From contig NZ_CP012404.1 in the NCBI RefSeq assembly GCF_001305595.1, positions 1-64,000 on the forward strand: a DNA stretch of 64,000 nt, written 5' to 3'. A model generated the notes under the pieces. That model did not search any database and was not told the origin of the DNA. It worked only from the letters and a program-made list of their open reading frames with translations. Position numbers and translations under genes: made by a program. Positions 36,501 through 44,492 of the stretch are shown here, in pieces. The stretch comes from Azospirillum thiophilum (GTDB taxonomy: Bacteria; Pseudomonadota; Alphaproteobacteria; Azospirillales; Azospirillaceae). How positions within the stretch are numbered: the stretch's first letter is position 1; every line of letters starts with the position of its first letter.

Positions 36501-36780
36501 GACGATCCGGGCGCGCACCGACCTGCGCCTGCTGCGGCTCGACGGGGCGACCATCCAGCGCCTGCTGCCGTCGGTTCCCGACCTGCCGATGCGGGTCATC
36601 CAGCAGATCGGCAAGCGCCTGACCAGCGAGGCGCCGGCGGGCTCGGCGCCGGCCACTCCGGCCCCCGTCCTGCAGGCCAAAACCGCCGAAAGCAATCGAT
36701 CCGAAATGGAAGCACGATGGGATGGTCGCGATGGGGCAGGGGCATCATTCATCCCCTCTCCCCCCCGGGGAGAGGGTTAG
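33580..36780 (+). CDS. ABC-exporter-like protein with degenerate ATPase and cyclic-nucleotide-binding domain
   Basis: A 1,066-residue protein. Residues about 1-310 are an ABC-exporter membrane domain with several helices. An ABC-like domain follows, but the P-loop is GTNALALRR (380-388, Leu386 in place of the Lys), the signature LSGGQ is PISVR (783-787), Walker B Asp-Glu is Tyr806-Gln807, and the H-loop His is Glu837. About 300 extra residues separate P-loop and signature. Residues about 915-1025 are a cNMP-binding domain with GELELLAGVRRFSTIRA. It cannot hydrolyse ATP in the usual way. ATG at 33580 follows TTG. The stop is in a repeat element. Confidence 0.85.
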   Translation: MDRNIFQFIWKYSGRQQVLLALLTIASFPVLYASLELPKIIVNQALSDPQPERTILGVAMGPVTYLLVLCCGFLALVLANGAFKMRINTFKGVVGERQVRRLRFMLLDRMLRFPLPHFSKVSQGELISTVAAETEPLAGFIGDAFAQPLYQGGTMLTILLFLFIQQPTIGLVSIALIPVQAYIIPKLQIKVKMLGKDRVRKVRQLSERIGESVENIREVRVNGTIRYVLADFSRYLGSIYWIRLEIYKRKYFVKFLNNFINQITPFFLFSIGGYLVLQGDLTIGALVAALSAFKDLTAPWKELLDYYQNMIDAQIKYEQISDQFSPPFLFDWAAPTPATPPDLKAPLRLEAVTWANEYGDRMLHRLSLEVPPGALVGIAGTNALALRRLAELLVRLSPPTSGRIVIGDQPLDAIPLELLGRRMAYASPEPRMFTGSMMQNITYGLRHRPPPDDPETMTPARRREIEEAEASGNSVDSMDGIWTDFAMVGATDWASMRPWFMQCLAATGGEAAVYQRGLREVFDPEDYPFVAQPLLRARHWLRDAIAERGLDTLLARFERDRFNPYASLAENMLFGLPDGRRLTVARMVADPTIRALMEAHGLWDSAVRIGRRFAMRVVGVYRDSADGDVMIMRYPHIDDALFEELVEAVTRLKRRGERPQRLHQEADTLLFATMFLMIVPKRDGMDFAPPPERETIMTIRRRLLADMPQELRGKVAIFDPDLYHPRLNVMDNLLFGRITTEDPRSITQLRSLVDEALERTDSRAFVLILVTLGEVGIGGSLLPISVRQRLQLVRGLTKKPDIFVIYQALNSYDPDERLRIFLRMKELLPAMTLIVLEERIADHPAFDALYDLEDGRLVPRGQRRADMDEDTMPGETEDTDEPALRLLSRSSVFSDLPEAMLRRMLAASEWRTVSAGDFIYRSGDQSEFVFVLADGEAELVRLMPDNQPPLHIAYIKPPEVIGELELLAGVRRFSTIRARTDLRLLRLDGATIQRLLPSVPDLPMRVIQQIGKRLTSEAPAGSAPATPAPVLQAKTAESNRSEMEARWDGRDGAGASFIPSPPRGEG

Positions 36781-36928
36781 GGTGAGGGGTATGCGTGGCG
36801 TGGCCGCCCCGAGAATCCTCGCCGTGCGTCCCCCTCACCCCGCCCCTCTCCCCGCTTTCGGCGGACCGGAGGTCCGCCTGTCGCGTCAGCGCAAACGTCG
36901 TTTGCGCGTGAGCGGGGGGGAGAGGGGG
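36753..36928. repeat. GC-rich repeat providing the 3' end of the upstream gene
   Basis: Arms near 36753-36798 and 36831-36928 carry CCCCTCTCCCC...GGGGAGAGGG and complement. It also contains two perfect hairpins, GCGGACC-gga-GGTCCGC (36861-36877) and GCGCAAAC-gtc-GTTTGCGC (36889-36907). The last codons and TAG stop (36778-36780) of the ABC-like gene lie in the left arm. It ends 47 bp before the importer ATPase gene. Confidence 0.8.
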
Positions 36929-36975
36929 TTTGGGCAATGGTCATGCCGATACGCCGTCGGCCTGGAGACACCAAG

Positions 36976-38745
36976 ATGCTGAAGGTGGAGGATCTGTCGA
37001 TCCGGTTCCGCAACGCCCCGGGCGGCCGGCCGGTGGTGGACGGCGTCGGCTTCTCGGTCGGGGCGGGGCAGAGCATCGCGCTGGTCGGCGAATCCGGTTC
37101 GGGCAAGACGCTGACCTGCCGCAGCATCCTCGGCATCCTGCCCCGCGGGGCGGAGGTGTGTGGCGGCTCCATCCGCTTCGGCCGGGGGGAGGATGCCGCC
37201 GACCTGCTGCGGCTGTCCCGCGCCGGCCTGCGCGACATCCGCGGCAGCCGCATCTCGATGATCTTCCAGGAACCGATGAGCGCGCTGTCGCCGCTGCACA
37301 CCATCGGCGACCAGACGATGGAGGTGCTGCGGCTGCACGGCCACTGCACCCGCGCCGCCGCCCGCGAGCGCTGCCTCGCCATGTTCGAGCGGGTGGGCTT
37401 CCCCGATCCCGGCCGCGCCTTCCGTTCCTACCCGTTCCAGCTGTCGGGCGGCCTGCGCCAGCGGGCGATGATCGCCATGGCGATGGTGGCCCGGCCGCAG
37501 CTGCTGATCGCCGACGAGCCGACCACCGCGCTCGACGTCACGCTCCAGGCCCAGGTTCTGCAACTGATCAAGGCGCTCCAGGCCGAGACCGGCATGGCGG
37601 TGCTGCTGGTCACCCATGACCTGGGGGTGGTCGCCAACATGGCCGACGCGGTGGTGGTGATGCGCGCCGGCCGGGTGATGGAATCGGGATGTTGCGCCGA
37701 CGTGCTGGGCCGGCCGCTGCACGGCTACACCCGCAAGCTGATGGCCGCCGCCCCCTCGATCCCCGAGATGGTCTGCCCGCTTCCCGACGACGGCCCGCCC
37801 GACGCCATCCTGGAATTCCACGGCGTCGCCAAGACCTACGAGCGCGGCGCGGCGCGGGTGCGGGCGCTGGACGGGATCGACCTGTCGGTCCGCCGGGGCG
37901 AGACGCTGGCCATCGTCGGAGAGTCAGGATCAGGCAAGACGACGCTGGCCCGGCTCGCCATGCTGGCGGAGCGGCCCGATCCCGGCGGCCGCCTGCTGTT
38001 CCGGGCATCCGCCGGGGAACCGCCGCTCGACCTGCTCTCCGCCGCCGGGGCGGAGCTGACCGCCTACCGCCGCCGGGCCCAGATGGTGTTCCAGGATCCC
38101 TATGCCTCCCTCAGCCCGCGCATGAGCGTCGGCGAGATCATCGCCGAGCCGCTGGCGATCCACGGCGTCTGCGACCGCGGCGAGCGGAAGCGGCGGGTGC
38201 GGGCGCTGATGGAACAGGTCGGGCTCGACCCCGCCTGTGCCAGCCGCTACCCGCATGCCTTTTCCGGCGGCCAGCGCCAGCGCATCGGCATCGCCCGCGC
38301 GCTGGCGCTGGAGCCGCGGCTGCTGATCTGCGACGAGCCGACCTCGGCGCTCGACGTGTCGGTGCAGGCGCAGGTGCTCGACCTGCTGGAATCGATCAAG
38401 CGGCGGCTCGGCCTCAGCCTGCTGTTCATCTCGCATGATCTGGCGGTGGTGGCGCGGCTGGCCGACCGGGTCGCGGTGATGCGGGCCGGCCGGGTGATGG
38501 AGCAGGCGCCGCCCGCCATCCTGTTCTCCGCCCCGCTGCACCCCTACACCCGCGCGCTGATCGCCGCCTCGCCGGAGCCGGACGTCGACCGCCCGATCGA
38601 CATCGCCACCGTCGCGCTCGGCGCCGGCGCCCCCGACCTGTGGCCCGAGCCGTTCCGCACCTCCCCCGGCGGTGCCCCGCCCCCCCTGGTCGAGACGGCG
38701 CCCGGCCATTTCGTCCGGGGCCATCTGACGAGGCGGGCGGCATGA
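36976..38745 (+). CDS. Dipeptide/oligopeptide-type ABC ATPase, two fused ATPase domains
   Basis: A 589-residue protein with two complete ABC modules, as in YejF/DppDF fusions. First half: [18 protein letters not shown] and [11 protein letters not shown]. Second half: [22 protein letters not shown] and [11 protein letters not shown]. Each module ends in the oligopeptide-type C-terminal region that follows HPYT-like YTRKLM or YTRALI. It is the ATPase of a four-gene importer. The ATG at 36976 follows a GGAGA site. The stop overlaps the next gene by 4 bp. Confidence 0.93.
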   Translation: MLKVEDLSIRFRNAPGGRPVVDGVGFSVGAGQSIALVGESGSGKTLTCRSILGILPRGAEVCGGSIRFGRGEDAADLLRLSRAGLRDIRGSRISMIFQEPMSALSPLHTIGDQTMEVLRLHGHCTRAAARERCLAMFERVGFPDPGRAFRSYPFQLSGGLRQRAMIAMAMVARPQLLIADEPTTALDVTLQAQVLQLIKALQAETGMAVLLVTHDLGVVANMADAVVVMRAGRVMESGCCADVLGRPLHGYTRKLMAAAPSIPEMVCPLPDDGPPDAILEFHGVAKTYERGAARVRALDGIDLSVRRGETLAIVGESGSGKTTLARLAMLAERPDPGGRLLFRASAGEPPLDLLSAAGAELTAYRRRAQMVFQDPYASLSPRMSVGEIIAEPLAIHGVCDRGERKRRVRALMEQVGLDPACASRYPHAFSGGQRQRIGIARALALEPRLLICDEPTSALDVSVQAQVLDLLESIKRRLGLSLLFISHDLAVVARLADRVAVMRAGRVMEQAPPAILFSAPLHPYTRALIAASPEPDVDRPIDIATVALGAGAPDLWPEPFRTSPGGAPPPLVETAPGHFVRGHLTRRAA

Positions 38746-40679
38746 GACGCCTCCTCCTCCTGCTCCTGCTCCTCGCCCTTGCCACCCCCGCCGCCGCCTT
38801 CACCCCGCAGGAGCCGGCGCTGCTGCGCGACCAGGTGATCTACGGCCTGCTGCCGCCGGTCCGCCAGCGCATGCCGGACGAGCCGCTGATCGTCGATCTC
38901 GCCGCCAAGGGGCGCGAGTTCGGCCGCTCCGGCGGCTGGATCCGCAGCTTCATCACCCAGCGGCGCAACAGCCGCATCGCCGTGCTCTACGGCTATGCCC
39001 GGCTGGTCGGCTACGACCGGAACCGCGAGCTGGTGCCCGACATCCTGAAGGATGTGACGGTGGTGGACGGGCGCGACTTCACGCTCACCCTGCGCGCCGG
39101 CCACCGCTGGTCCGACGGCGCCCCCTTCACCAGCGACGACATCCGCTACTGGTGGGAGGACATCGCCAACGACCCCATGCTGTCGCCCTCGGGTCCGCCG
39201 CGCTTCATGCTGGTCGACGGCAAGCCGCCGGAGGTCAGCTTTCCCGACGCGGTCACCGCCCGCTTCCGCTGGCAGGAGCCCAACCCCTTCTTCCTGCCCA
39301 CGCTGGCCGCAGCCCGGCCGCCCTTCATCTACCGCCCGGCCCATTACCTGAAGCGCTTCCACGCCCGCTACACCGCGGAGGCGGAGCTGGCGCCGCTGCT
39401 GGCCAAATACAAGGTCCGCAACTGGGCGGCCCTGCACAACGCCCGCGACGACATGTTCCGGATGGAGAACCCGGAGGAGCCGACGCTCCAGCCCTGGATG
39501 GCGCTGTCGAAGGGCACCGGCAACCATCTGCTGTTCCAGCGCAACCCCTACTACCACCGCTTCGACGCGCGCGGCATGCAGCTGCCCTACGCCGACGGGC
39601 TCGACATCACGGTGATGGGCGGCGGGCTGATCCCGGCGCAGGTCGCCACCGGCAAGGCCGACCTCCAGGCCGAGGGGCTGACCTTCTCGCAGGTGCCGGT
39701 CCTGGTGGCGGGGGAGGGCGGCGGCAACTACCGCACCCTGCTGTGGCCGGAGGGCAAGGCGGCGGAGATCGCCCTCTACCCCAACCTGAACTACAACGAC
39801 CCGGTCTGGCGCGCCCTGCTGCGCGACGTGCGCTTCCGCCGCGCCCTGTCGATGGCCATCGACCGCCGGATCGTCAACCGCTCGCTCTTCTTCGGGCTGG
39901 CCTATGAGAGCGGCGTCGACGTGCTTCCCGTCAGCCCGCTCTACAAGCCGGAGCGCCGGGGGGTGTGGACCGGCTACGACCCGAAGCAGGCGTCAGCCCT
40001 GCTGGATGCCATCGGGCTGACGCGCAAGCGCGGCGAGCTGTACCGCGACCTGCCGGACGGCCGCCCGCTGGAGGTGATCGTCGAGACGGCGGGCGAGAAG
40101 CCGGAGGTGGCGGACGCCCTCCAGATCATCGCCGAGACCTGGCGCGACATCGGCGTCCGGCTGCTGGTGCGCACGGTCGACCGCGACGTGCTGCGCAACC
40201 GCGTCTATGCCGGCCAGACGATGATGGCGGTGTGGGGCGGCTGGGACAACGGCGTGCCCGACTCCCACAGCAGCCCGGAGGAGCTGGCCCCGATGACCCA
40301 GGAGAATTTCAGCTGGCCGAAATGGGGGCAGTATTACCAGACCTCCGGCAGCGCCGGCGAACCCATCGACCTGCCGATCGCCCAGGAGCTGATGGATCTG
40401 GCCCGGCGCTGGCGCCGCACCACCGACGAGACCGAGCGGCGCGCCCTGTGGTCGGCGCTGCTCGACATCCACGCCGACCAGATCTTCGCCATCGGCGTGG
40501 TGTCGAAGACGCCGCAGCCGATCGCGGTGGCCGACCGGCTGCTGAACGTGCCGGACAAGGGGCTGTGGCTGTGGGATCCCGGCGCCTATCTCGGCATCTA
40601 CCGGCCCGACGAGTTCTATTTCGCCGACGCCCGCCCGGCCGATCCGGAGCCGGCCGGTGTCCACCGGCGGGAGGACTGA
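38742..40679 (+). CDS. ABC transporter substrate-binding protein, family 5
   Basis: A 645-residue periplasmic binding protein with a short Leu-rich signal peptide ([19 protein letters not shown]). The family-5 hallmark is seen in DFTLTLRAGHRWSDGAPFTS DD, a typical oligopeptide/nickel/oligosaccharide binder. It is about 100 residues longer than OppA/DppA. ATGA overlap with the ATPase gene at 38742-38745. It serves the two permeases that follow. The ligand is unknown; large family-5 binders include both peptide and oligosaccharide types. Confidence 0.92.
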   Translation: MRRLLLLLLLLALATPAAAFTPQEPALLRDQVIYGLLPPVRQRMPDEPLIVDLAAKGREFGRSGGWIRSFITQRRNSRIAVLYGYARLVGYDRNRELVPDILKDVTVVDGRDFTLTLRAGHRWSDGAPFTSDDIRYWWEDIANDPMLSPSGPPRFMLVDGKPPEVSFPDAVTARFRWQEPNPFFLPTLAAARPPFIYRPAHYLKRFHARYTAEAELAPLLAKYKVRNWAALHNARDDMFRMENPEEPTLQPWMALSKGTGNHLLFQRNPYYHRFDARGMQLPYADGLDITVMGGGLIPAQVATGKADLQAEGLTFSQVPVLVAGEGGGNYRTLLWPEGKAAEIALYPNLNYNDPVWRALLRDVRFRRALSMAIDRRIVNRSLFFGLAYESGVDVLPVSPLYKPERRGVWTGYDPKQASALLDAIGLTRKRGELYRDLPDGRPLEVIVETAGEKPEVADALQIIAETWRDIGVRLLVRTVDRDVLRNRVYAGQTMMAVWGGWDNGVPDSHSSPEELAPMTQENFSWPKWGQYYQTSGSAGEPIDLPIAQELMDLARRWRRTTDETERRALWSALLDIHADQIFAIGVVSKTPQPIAVADRLLNVPDKGLWLWDPGAYLGIYRPDEFYFADARPADPEPAGVHRRED

Positions 40680-40685
40680 CCGCCC

Positions 40686-41717
40686 ATGCTGCGCTTCATC
40701 CTGCACCGCCTGCTGGTGATGGTGCCGACGCTGGCCGTGGTGTCGATGCTGATCTTCACCGTCATCAACCTGCCGCCCGGCGACTATCTGTCCAACCAGA
40801 TCGCCGAGCTGCGCGCCACCGGCCAGGAGGCCGGGCTGGCCAAGGCGGAGTTCCTGCGCCGCGAATATGCGCTGGACCGGCCGCTGCCCGAACAATATCT
40901 GGTCTGGGTCGGCCTCTGGCCGGGGCCGAACGGCTTCAACGGCCTGCTGCAGGGCGATCTCGGCTGGTCGTTCGAGTTCAACCGGCCGGTGGCCGAGGTG
41001 GTGGGCGAAACCCTGTGGTTCACCGTCATCCTCAACCTCGCCGCCGTGCTGTTCGTCTATCTGGTGTCCTTCCCGCTTGGATCGCTGGCGGCGATCCGCG
41101 CCAACAGCTGGGTCGATTACCTCGCCGCCACCATCGGCTATATCGGGCTGGCGACCCCAAATTTCCTGCTGGCGCTGATCCTGCTCTATTACGGCCAGAA
41201 ATGGCTCGGCCTGCCGATCGGCGGGCTGATGGATGCCCAGTACGAGGACCAGCCGATGAGCTGGGCCAAGATCGGCTCGGTGCTGGAACACCTGATCGTG
41301 CCGACCATCGTCATCGGCCTGTCCGGCACCGCCGCGATGGTGCGCCGCCTGCGCGCCAACCTGCTGGACGAGCTCGGCAAGCCCTATGTCGTCACCGCCA
41401 AGGCCAAGGGCGTGCCGCCGCTGCGCCGGCTGGCGCGCTATCCGCTGCGCATGGCGCTGAACCCCTTCGTCTCCGACATCGGCTCGCTGCTGCCGTCGCT
41501 GGTGTCGGGATCGGTGCTGATCTCGGTGGTGCTGAGTTTGCCGACCATCGGGCCGGCGCTGCTGGAGGCGCTGCGGGCGCAGGACATCTTCCTGTCGGGC
41601 TTCATCCTGATGTTCATCTCGCTTCTCGTGCTGGTCGGCATGCTGATCTCCGACATCGCGCTCGCCCTGCTCGACCCCCGCATCCGGCTCGGCAAGGGAA
41701 GGAAGGCGCGGTCATGA
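40686..41717 (+). CDS. ABC transporter permease (DppB/OppB type)
   Basis: A 343-residue permease beginning MLRFILHRLLVMVPTLAVVS, the usual DppB N-terminus. It has about six transmembrane segments and the EAA-like loop YVVTAKAKGVPPLRRLARYP. It lies six bases after the binding-protein stop and overlaps the next permease by 4 bp (ATGA at 41714-41717). It forms one half of the membrane channel. Confidence 0.93.
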   Translation: MLRFILHRLLVMVPTLAVVSMLIFTVINLPPGDYLSNQIAELRATGQEAGLAKAEFLRREYALDRPLPEQYLVWVGLWPGPNGFNGLLQGDLGWSFEFNRPVAEVVGETLWFTVILNLAAVLFVYLVSFPLGSLAAIRANSWVDYLAATIGYIGLATPNFLLALILLYYGQKWLGLPIGGLMDAQYEDQPMSWAKIGSVLEHLIVPTIVIGLSGTAAMVRRLRANLLDELGKPYVVTAKAKGVPPLRRLARYPLRMALNPFVSDIGSLLPSLVSGSVLISVVLSLPTIGPALLEALRAQDIFLSGFILMFISLLVLVGMLISDIALALLDPRIRLGKGRKARS

Positions 41718-41758
41718 AAGGCACCGGCATGAAGGACCCGGGCATGAAGGACGCGGGC
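41714..41758 (+). repeat. 15-bp tandem repeat creating three in-frame ATGs
   Basis: Three consecutive 15-bp units at 41714, 41729 and 41744 each begin ATGAA(A/G)G and encode MKxxG. All three ATGs are in frame with the permease, so unit loss would keep the frame while moving the start relative to the ribosome site. Confidence 0.85.
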
Positions 41759-42916
41759 ACGGGCGGCGGCTGGACCCATTACGTCGACAGCCGGCCCTAT
41801 CCCGACCCGGAACGGCCGGACGGGCCGGCGACCCGCTTCGACGCGCAGGCCTCCGCCGGGCGGCTGATGCTGCGGCGCTTCCTGCGCCACCGGCTGGCGG
41901 TGCTGGCCGCGCTGTTCCTCGGCCTTTCCTATCTCAGCCTGCCCTTCGTCGACTTCCTCGCCCCCTACGGCGCCAACGAACGCGACGTCGAGCATCTCTA
42001 TGCCCCGCCGCAGGGGGTCCACCTGTTCCACGAGGGCCGCTTCGTCGGCCCCTTCGTCTATCCGACCACCGGCCGGCCCGACCTGAAGGAGTATCGCTGG
42101 CGCTACGAGGTCGACGACAGCCGGCCGATGCCGCTGGAGTTCTTCTGCCAGGGCGCCCCCTACCGTTTCCTGGGGCTGGTGGAGGCGCGGATGCGGCTGG
42201 TCTGCCCGCCGGAGGGGGCGACCCTGCACCTGCTGGGCACCGACCGGCTGGGCCGGGACATGCTGTCGCGCCTCGCCATCGGGGCGCAGCTGTCGCTGAC
42301 CGTCGGGCTTCTGGGCATCGCCGTGTCCTTCGTCATCGGCATCACGCTGGGCGGGATGGCGGGCTATTTCGGCGGCTGGATCGATGCCGGGGTGCAGCGC
42401 CTGTCGGAGATCCTGAAATCCCTGCCGGAGCTGCCGCTGTGGCTGGCGCTGTCGGCCGCGGTGCCGGCGCAATGGAGCCCGGTGACGGTGTTCCTGTGCA
42501 TCTCCGTCATCCTCGGGCTGCTCGACTGGCCGTCGCTGGCCCGCGCGGTGCGCTCGCGCTTCCTGGCTCTGCGCGAGGAGGATTTCGTCATGGCGGCGGA
42601 GCTGATGGGCGCCAGCCCGGCGCGGATCATCCGCCGCCACCTGCTGCCCAACTTCGCCAGCCACCTGCTGGCCAGCGCCACCCTGTCGATCCCGGCGATG
42701 ATCCTGGGCGAGACGGCGCTGTCCTTCCTCGGGCTCGGCCTGCGCCCGCCGGCGACCAGCTGGGGGGTGATGCTGAACGACGCCCAGAACCTGATGGCGG
42801 TGGAAACCTATCCCTGGGTGTCATTGCCGATGCTCCCGGTGATCCTCGTCGTATTGTCCTTCAACTTCTTCGGCGACGGGCTGCGTGATGCGCTGGATCC
42901 CTATCATGGCGATTGA
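41714..42916 (+). CDS. ABC transporter permease (DppC/OppC type)
   Basis: A 400-residue permease of DppC type. It has a long first periplasmic loop (about residues 80-175) before GTDRLGRDMLSRL, the conserved DppC motif, and an EAA loop FVMAAELMGASPARIIRRHL. It is about 100 residues longer than typical DppC because of that loop. The N-terminus has three in-frame ATGs from a 15-bp tandem repeat (MKGTGMKDPGMKDAG). The first is chosen because of its GGAAGG site and the ATGA overlap. Last gene of the importer operon. Confidence 0.92.
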   Translation: MKGTGMKDPGMKDAGTGGGWTHYVDSRPYPDPERPDGPATRFDAQASAGRLMLRRFLRHRLAVLAALFLGLSYLSLPFVDFLAPYGANERDVEHLYAPPQGVHLFHEGRFVGPFVYPTTGRPDLKEYRWRYEVDDSRPMPLEFFCQGAPYRFLGLVEARMRLVCPPEGATLHLLGTDRLGRDMLSRLAIGAQLSLTVGLLGIAVSFVIGITLGGMAGYFGGWIDAGVQRLSEILKSLPELPLWLALSAAVPAQWSPVTVFLCISVILGLLDWPSLARAVRSRFLALREEDFVMAAELMGASPARIIRRHLLPNFASHLLASATLSIPAMILGETALSFLGLGLRPPATSWGVMLNDAQNLMAVETYPWVSLPMLPVILVVLSFNFFGDGLRDALDPYHGD

Positions 42917-43044
42917 AAGCGGGGCGGGGGGACGGCGGGGGCGGCGCGGGCCGGACACCGCATCTATGCAAAAAGGCATAGGTGGTTTGCTAAGGCTCGG
43001 CCGGAAGTCGGCTTGATGCGCAGCACAATCCATGTGAGGGGTTC

Positions 43045-43080
43045 TGTCCAGGCTGGAGCACTGCCGCCGGTGCCTGGACA
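43045..43080. other. Inverted repeat upstream of the glycosyltransferase operon
   Basis: TGTCCAGGC (43045-43053) and GCCTGGACA (43072-43080) are perfect 9-bp inverted repeats with an 18-base spacer, in the 268-bp gap before the glycosyltransferase operon. A second small dyad CTATGC...GCATAG is at 42964-42981. They may be regulatory or terminator structures; no gene was seen in this gap. Confidence 0.5.
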
Positions 43081-43184
43081 AGCCCCGCAACCACCAGGGC
43101 CGAGCCGGTCCTCAGACGAACGCAGCGATTTGTTCTGCAACGGATTTTCGGTTCCGAAGCATAGCTGAAGCGGAGTGTCCGAGC

Positions 43185-44492
43185 ATGCACCAGCCACAGC
43201 CCCCCCTTCGGTCCATCCATCCCGACCGGACGCCGCCGCGCATCCTGCTCTACAGCCACGACACCTTCGGGCTGGGGCATCTGCGGCGGTCGCGGACGAT
43301 CGCCCAGGCCCTGGTCTCGGCCTTTCCCGACGCCTCGGCACTGATCCTGACGGGATCCCCCGTCGCCGGCCGCTTCGATTTTCCGGAGCGGGTCGACCAT
43401 GTCCGGCTGCCGGGCGTGGTCAAGACGCAGGATGGCGGCTACACCGCGCGCAACCTGGGACTGCCGATCGAGGAGACCACCGGCATCCGGGCGGAGATCA
43501 TCCGGGCGACGGCCCGCGCCTTCCGCCCGACGCTCGCCATCGTCGACAAGGAACCGACCGGCCTGCACGGCGAGTTCCTGCCGGCGCTGGAGGAGATGCG
43601 GGCGGCCGGCGACACCCGCATCGTGCTCGGCCTGCGCGACGTGCTGGACGCGCCCGAAGCGCTCCAGCCGGAATGGGAGCGCAAGGAGGCGATGGCCGCC
43701 GTCGACCGCTATTACGACCAGCTGTGGATCTACGGCCTGCCGCAGATCTACCGCCCGCTCGACGGGCTGGACCTGCCGCCGGAGATCGCCGGCCGGGTGC
43801 GCTACACCGGCTATCTGCGGCGCGAGCCGACGGAGGGCACCGCCGGCCGGGCCGGGGATCACTCCGTGGGGGAACCTTATGTGCTGGTGACGCCCGGCGG
43901 CGGCGGCGACGGCGCCGCCCTGGTGGATTGGACCATCGCCGCCTACGAGGCCGATCCCGGCCTGGGGCCCCGCGCCCTGATCGTCTACGGCCCCTTCCTG
44001 GAGGATTCCCGCCGCAGGGAGTTCGCCCGCCGGATCCGCCGGCTGAAGGGGCGGGTCGAGGCGCTGGATTTCCATTCCCGCATGGAAAACCTCTATGCCG
44101 GCGCGGTCGGCGTGGTGGCGATGGGCGGCTACAACACCTTCTGCGAGATCCTGTCCTTCGACAAGCCGTCGGTGCTTGCCCCGCGCACCCGCCCGCGGCT
44201 GGAGCAACGCATCCGCGCCGAGGCGGCGGAGGCGCTGGGCCTGCTCCGCACGCTGGACAGCGACCGCGACGGCGCCGACCCGCTGGCGATGGCCGCCGCC
44301 ATCCGCGCGCTGCCCGGACAGCCGCCGCCGACGGCCAGCCCGCTGCCCGGACTGCTCGGCGGACTGGACCGCATCGTCGCGCTGACGCGCGAGCTGCTGG
44401 GCGCCGATGCCGCGGACGAGGCCGCCTGCGTGACGCCGATCCGCCGGGCCGCGGCCAGCCTCTCCCGCGCGGGCCTGGGCAGCCGCGCATGA
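43185..44492 (+). CDS. MurG-like (GT28-type) glycosyltransferase
   Basis: A 435-residue GT-B fold protein. The N-terminus RILLYSHDTFGLGHLRRSRT is the GT28/MGDG-synthase-like Gly-His motif, and VLVTPGGGGDGAALV begins the C-terminal domain. The nucleotide-sugar site is near AVGVVAMGGYNTFCEILSF (GGYNT motif typical of the group). It is likely cytoplasmic or membrane-associated and transfers a sugar to an unknown acceptor. First gene of a six-gene operon; the stop overlaps the next start (ATGA at 44489-44492). Confidence 0.85.
   Translation: MHQPQPPLRSIHPDRTPPRILLYSHDTFGLGHLRRSRTIAQALVSAFPDASALILTGSPVAGRFDFPERVDHVRLPGVVKTQDGGYTARNLGLPIEETTGIRAEIIRATARAFRPTLAIVDKEPTGLHGEFLPALEEMRAAGDTRIVLGLRDVLDAPEALQPEWERKEAMAAVDRYYDQLWIYGLPQIYRPLDGLDLPPEIAGRVRYTGYLRREPTEGTAGRAGDHSVGEPYVLVTPGGGGDGAALVDWTIAAYEADPGLGPRALIVYGPFLEDSRRREFARRIRRLKGRVEALDFHSRMENLYAGAVGVVAMGGYNTFCEILSFDKPSVLAPRTRPRLEQRIRAEAAEALGLLRTLDSDRDGADPLAMAAAIRALPGQPPPTASPLPGLLGGLDRIVALTRELLGADAADEAACVTPIRRAAASLSRAGLGSRA

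Noticed and set aside
33580-36780. Functional ABC exporter ATPase
   Set aside because: All catalytic motifs (P-loop Lys, signature, Walker B acids, H-loop His) are replaced.
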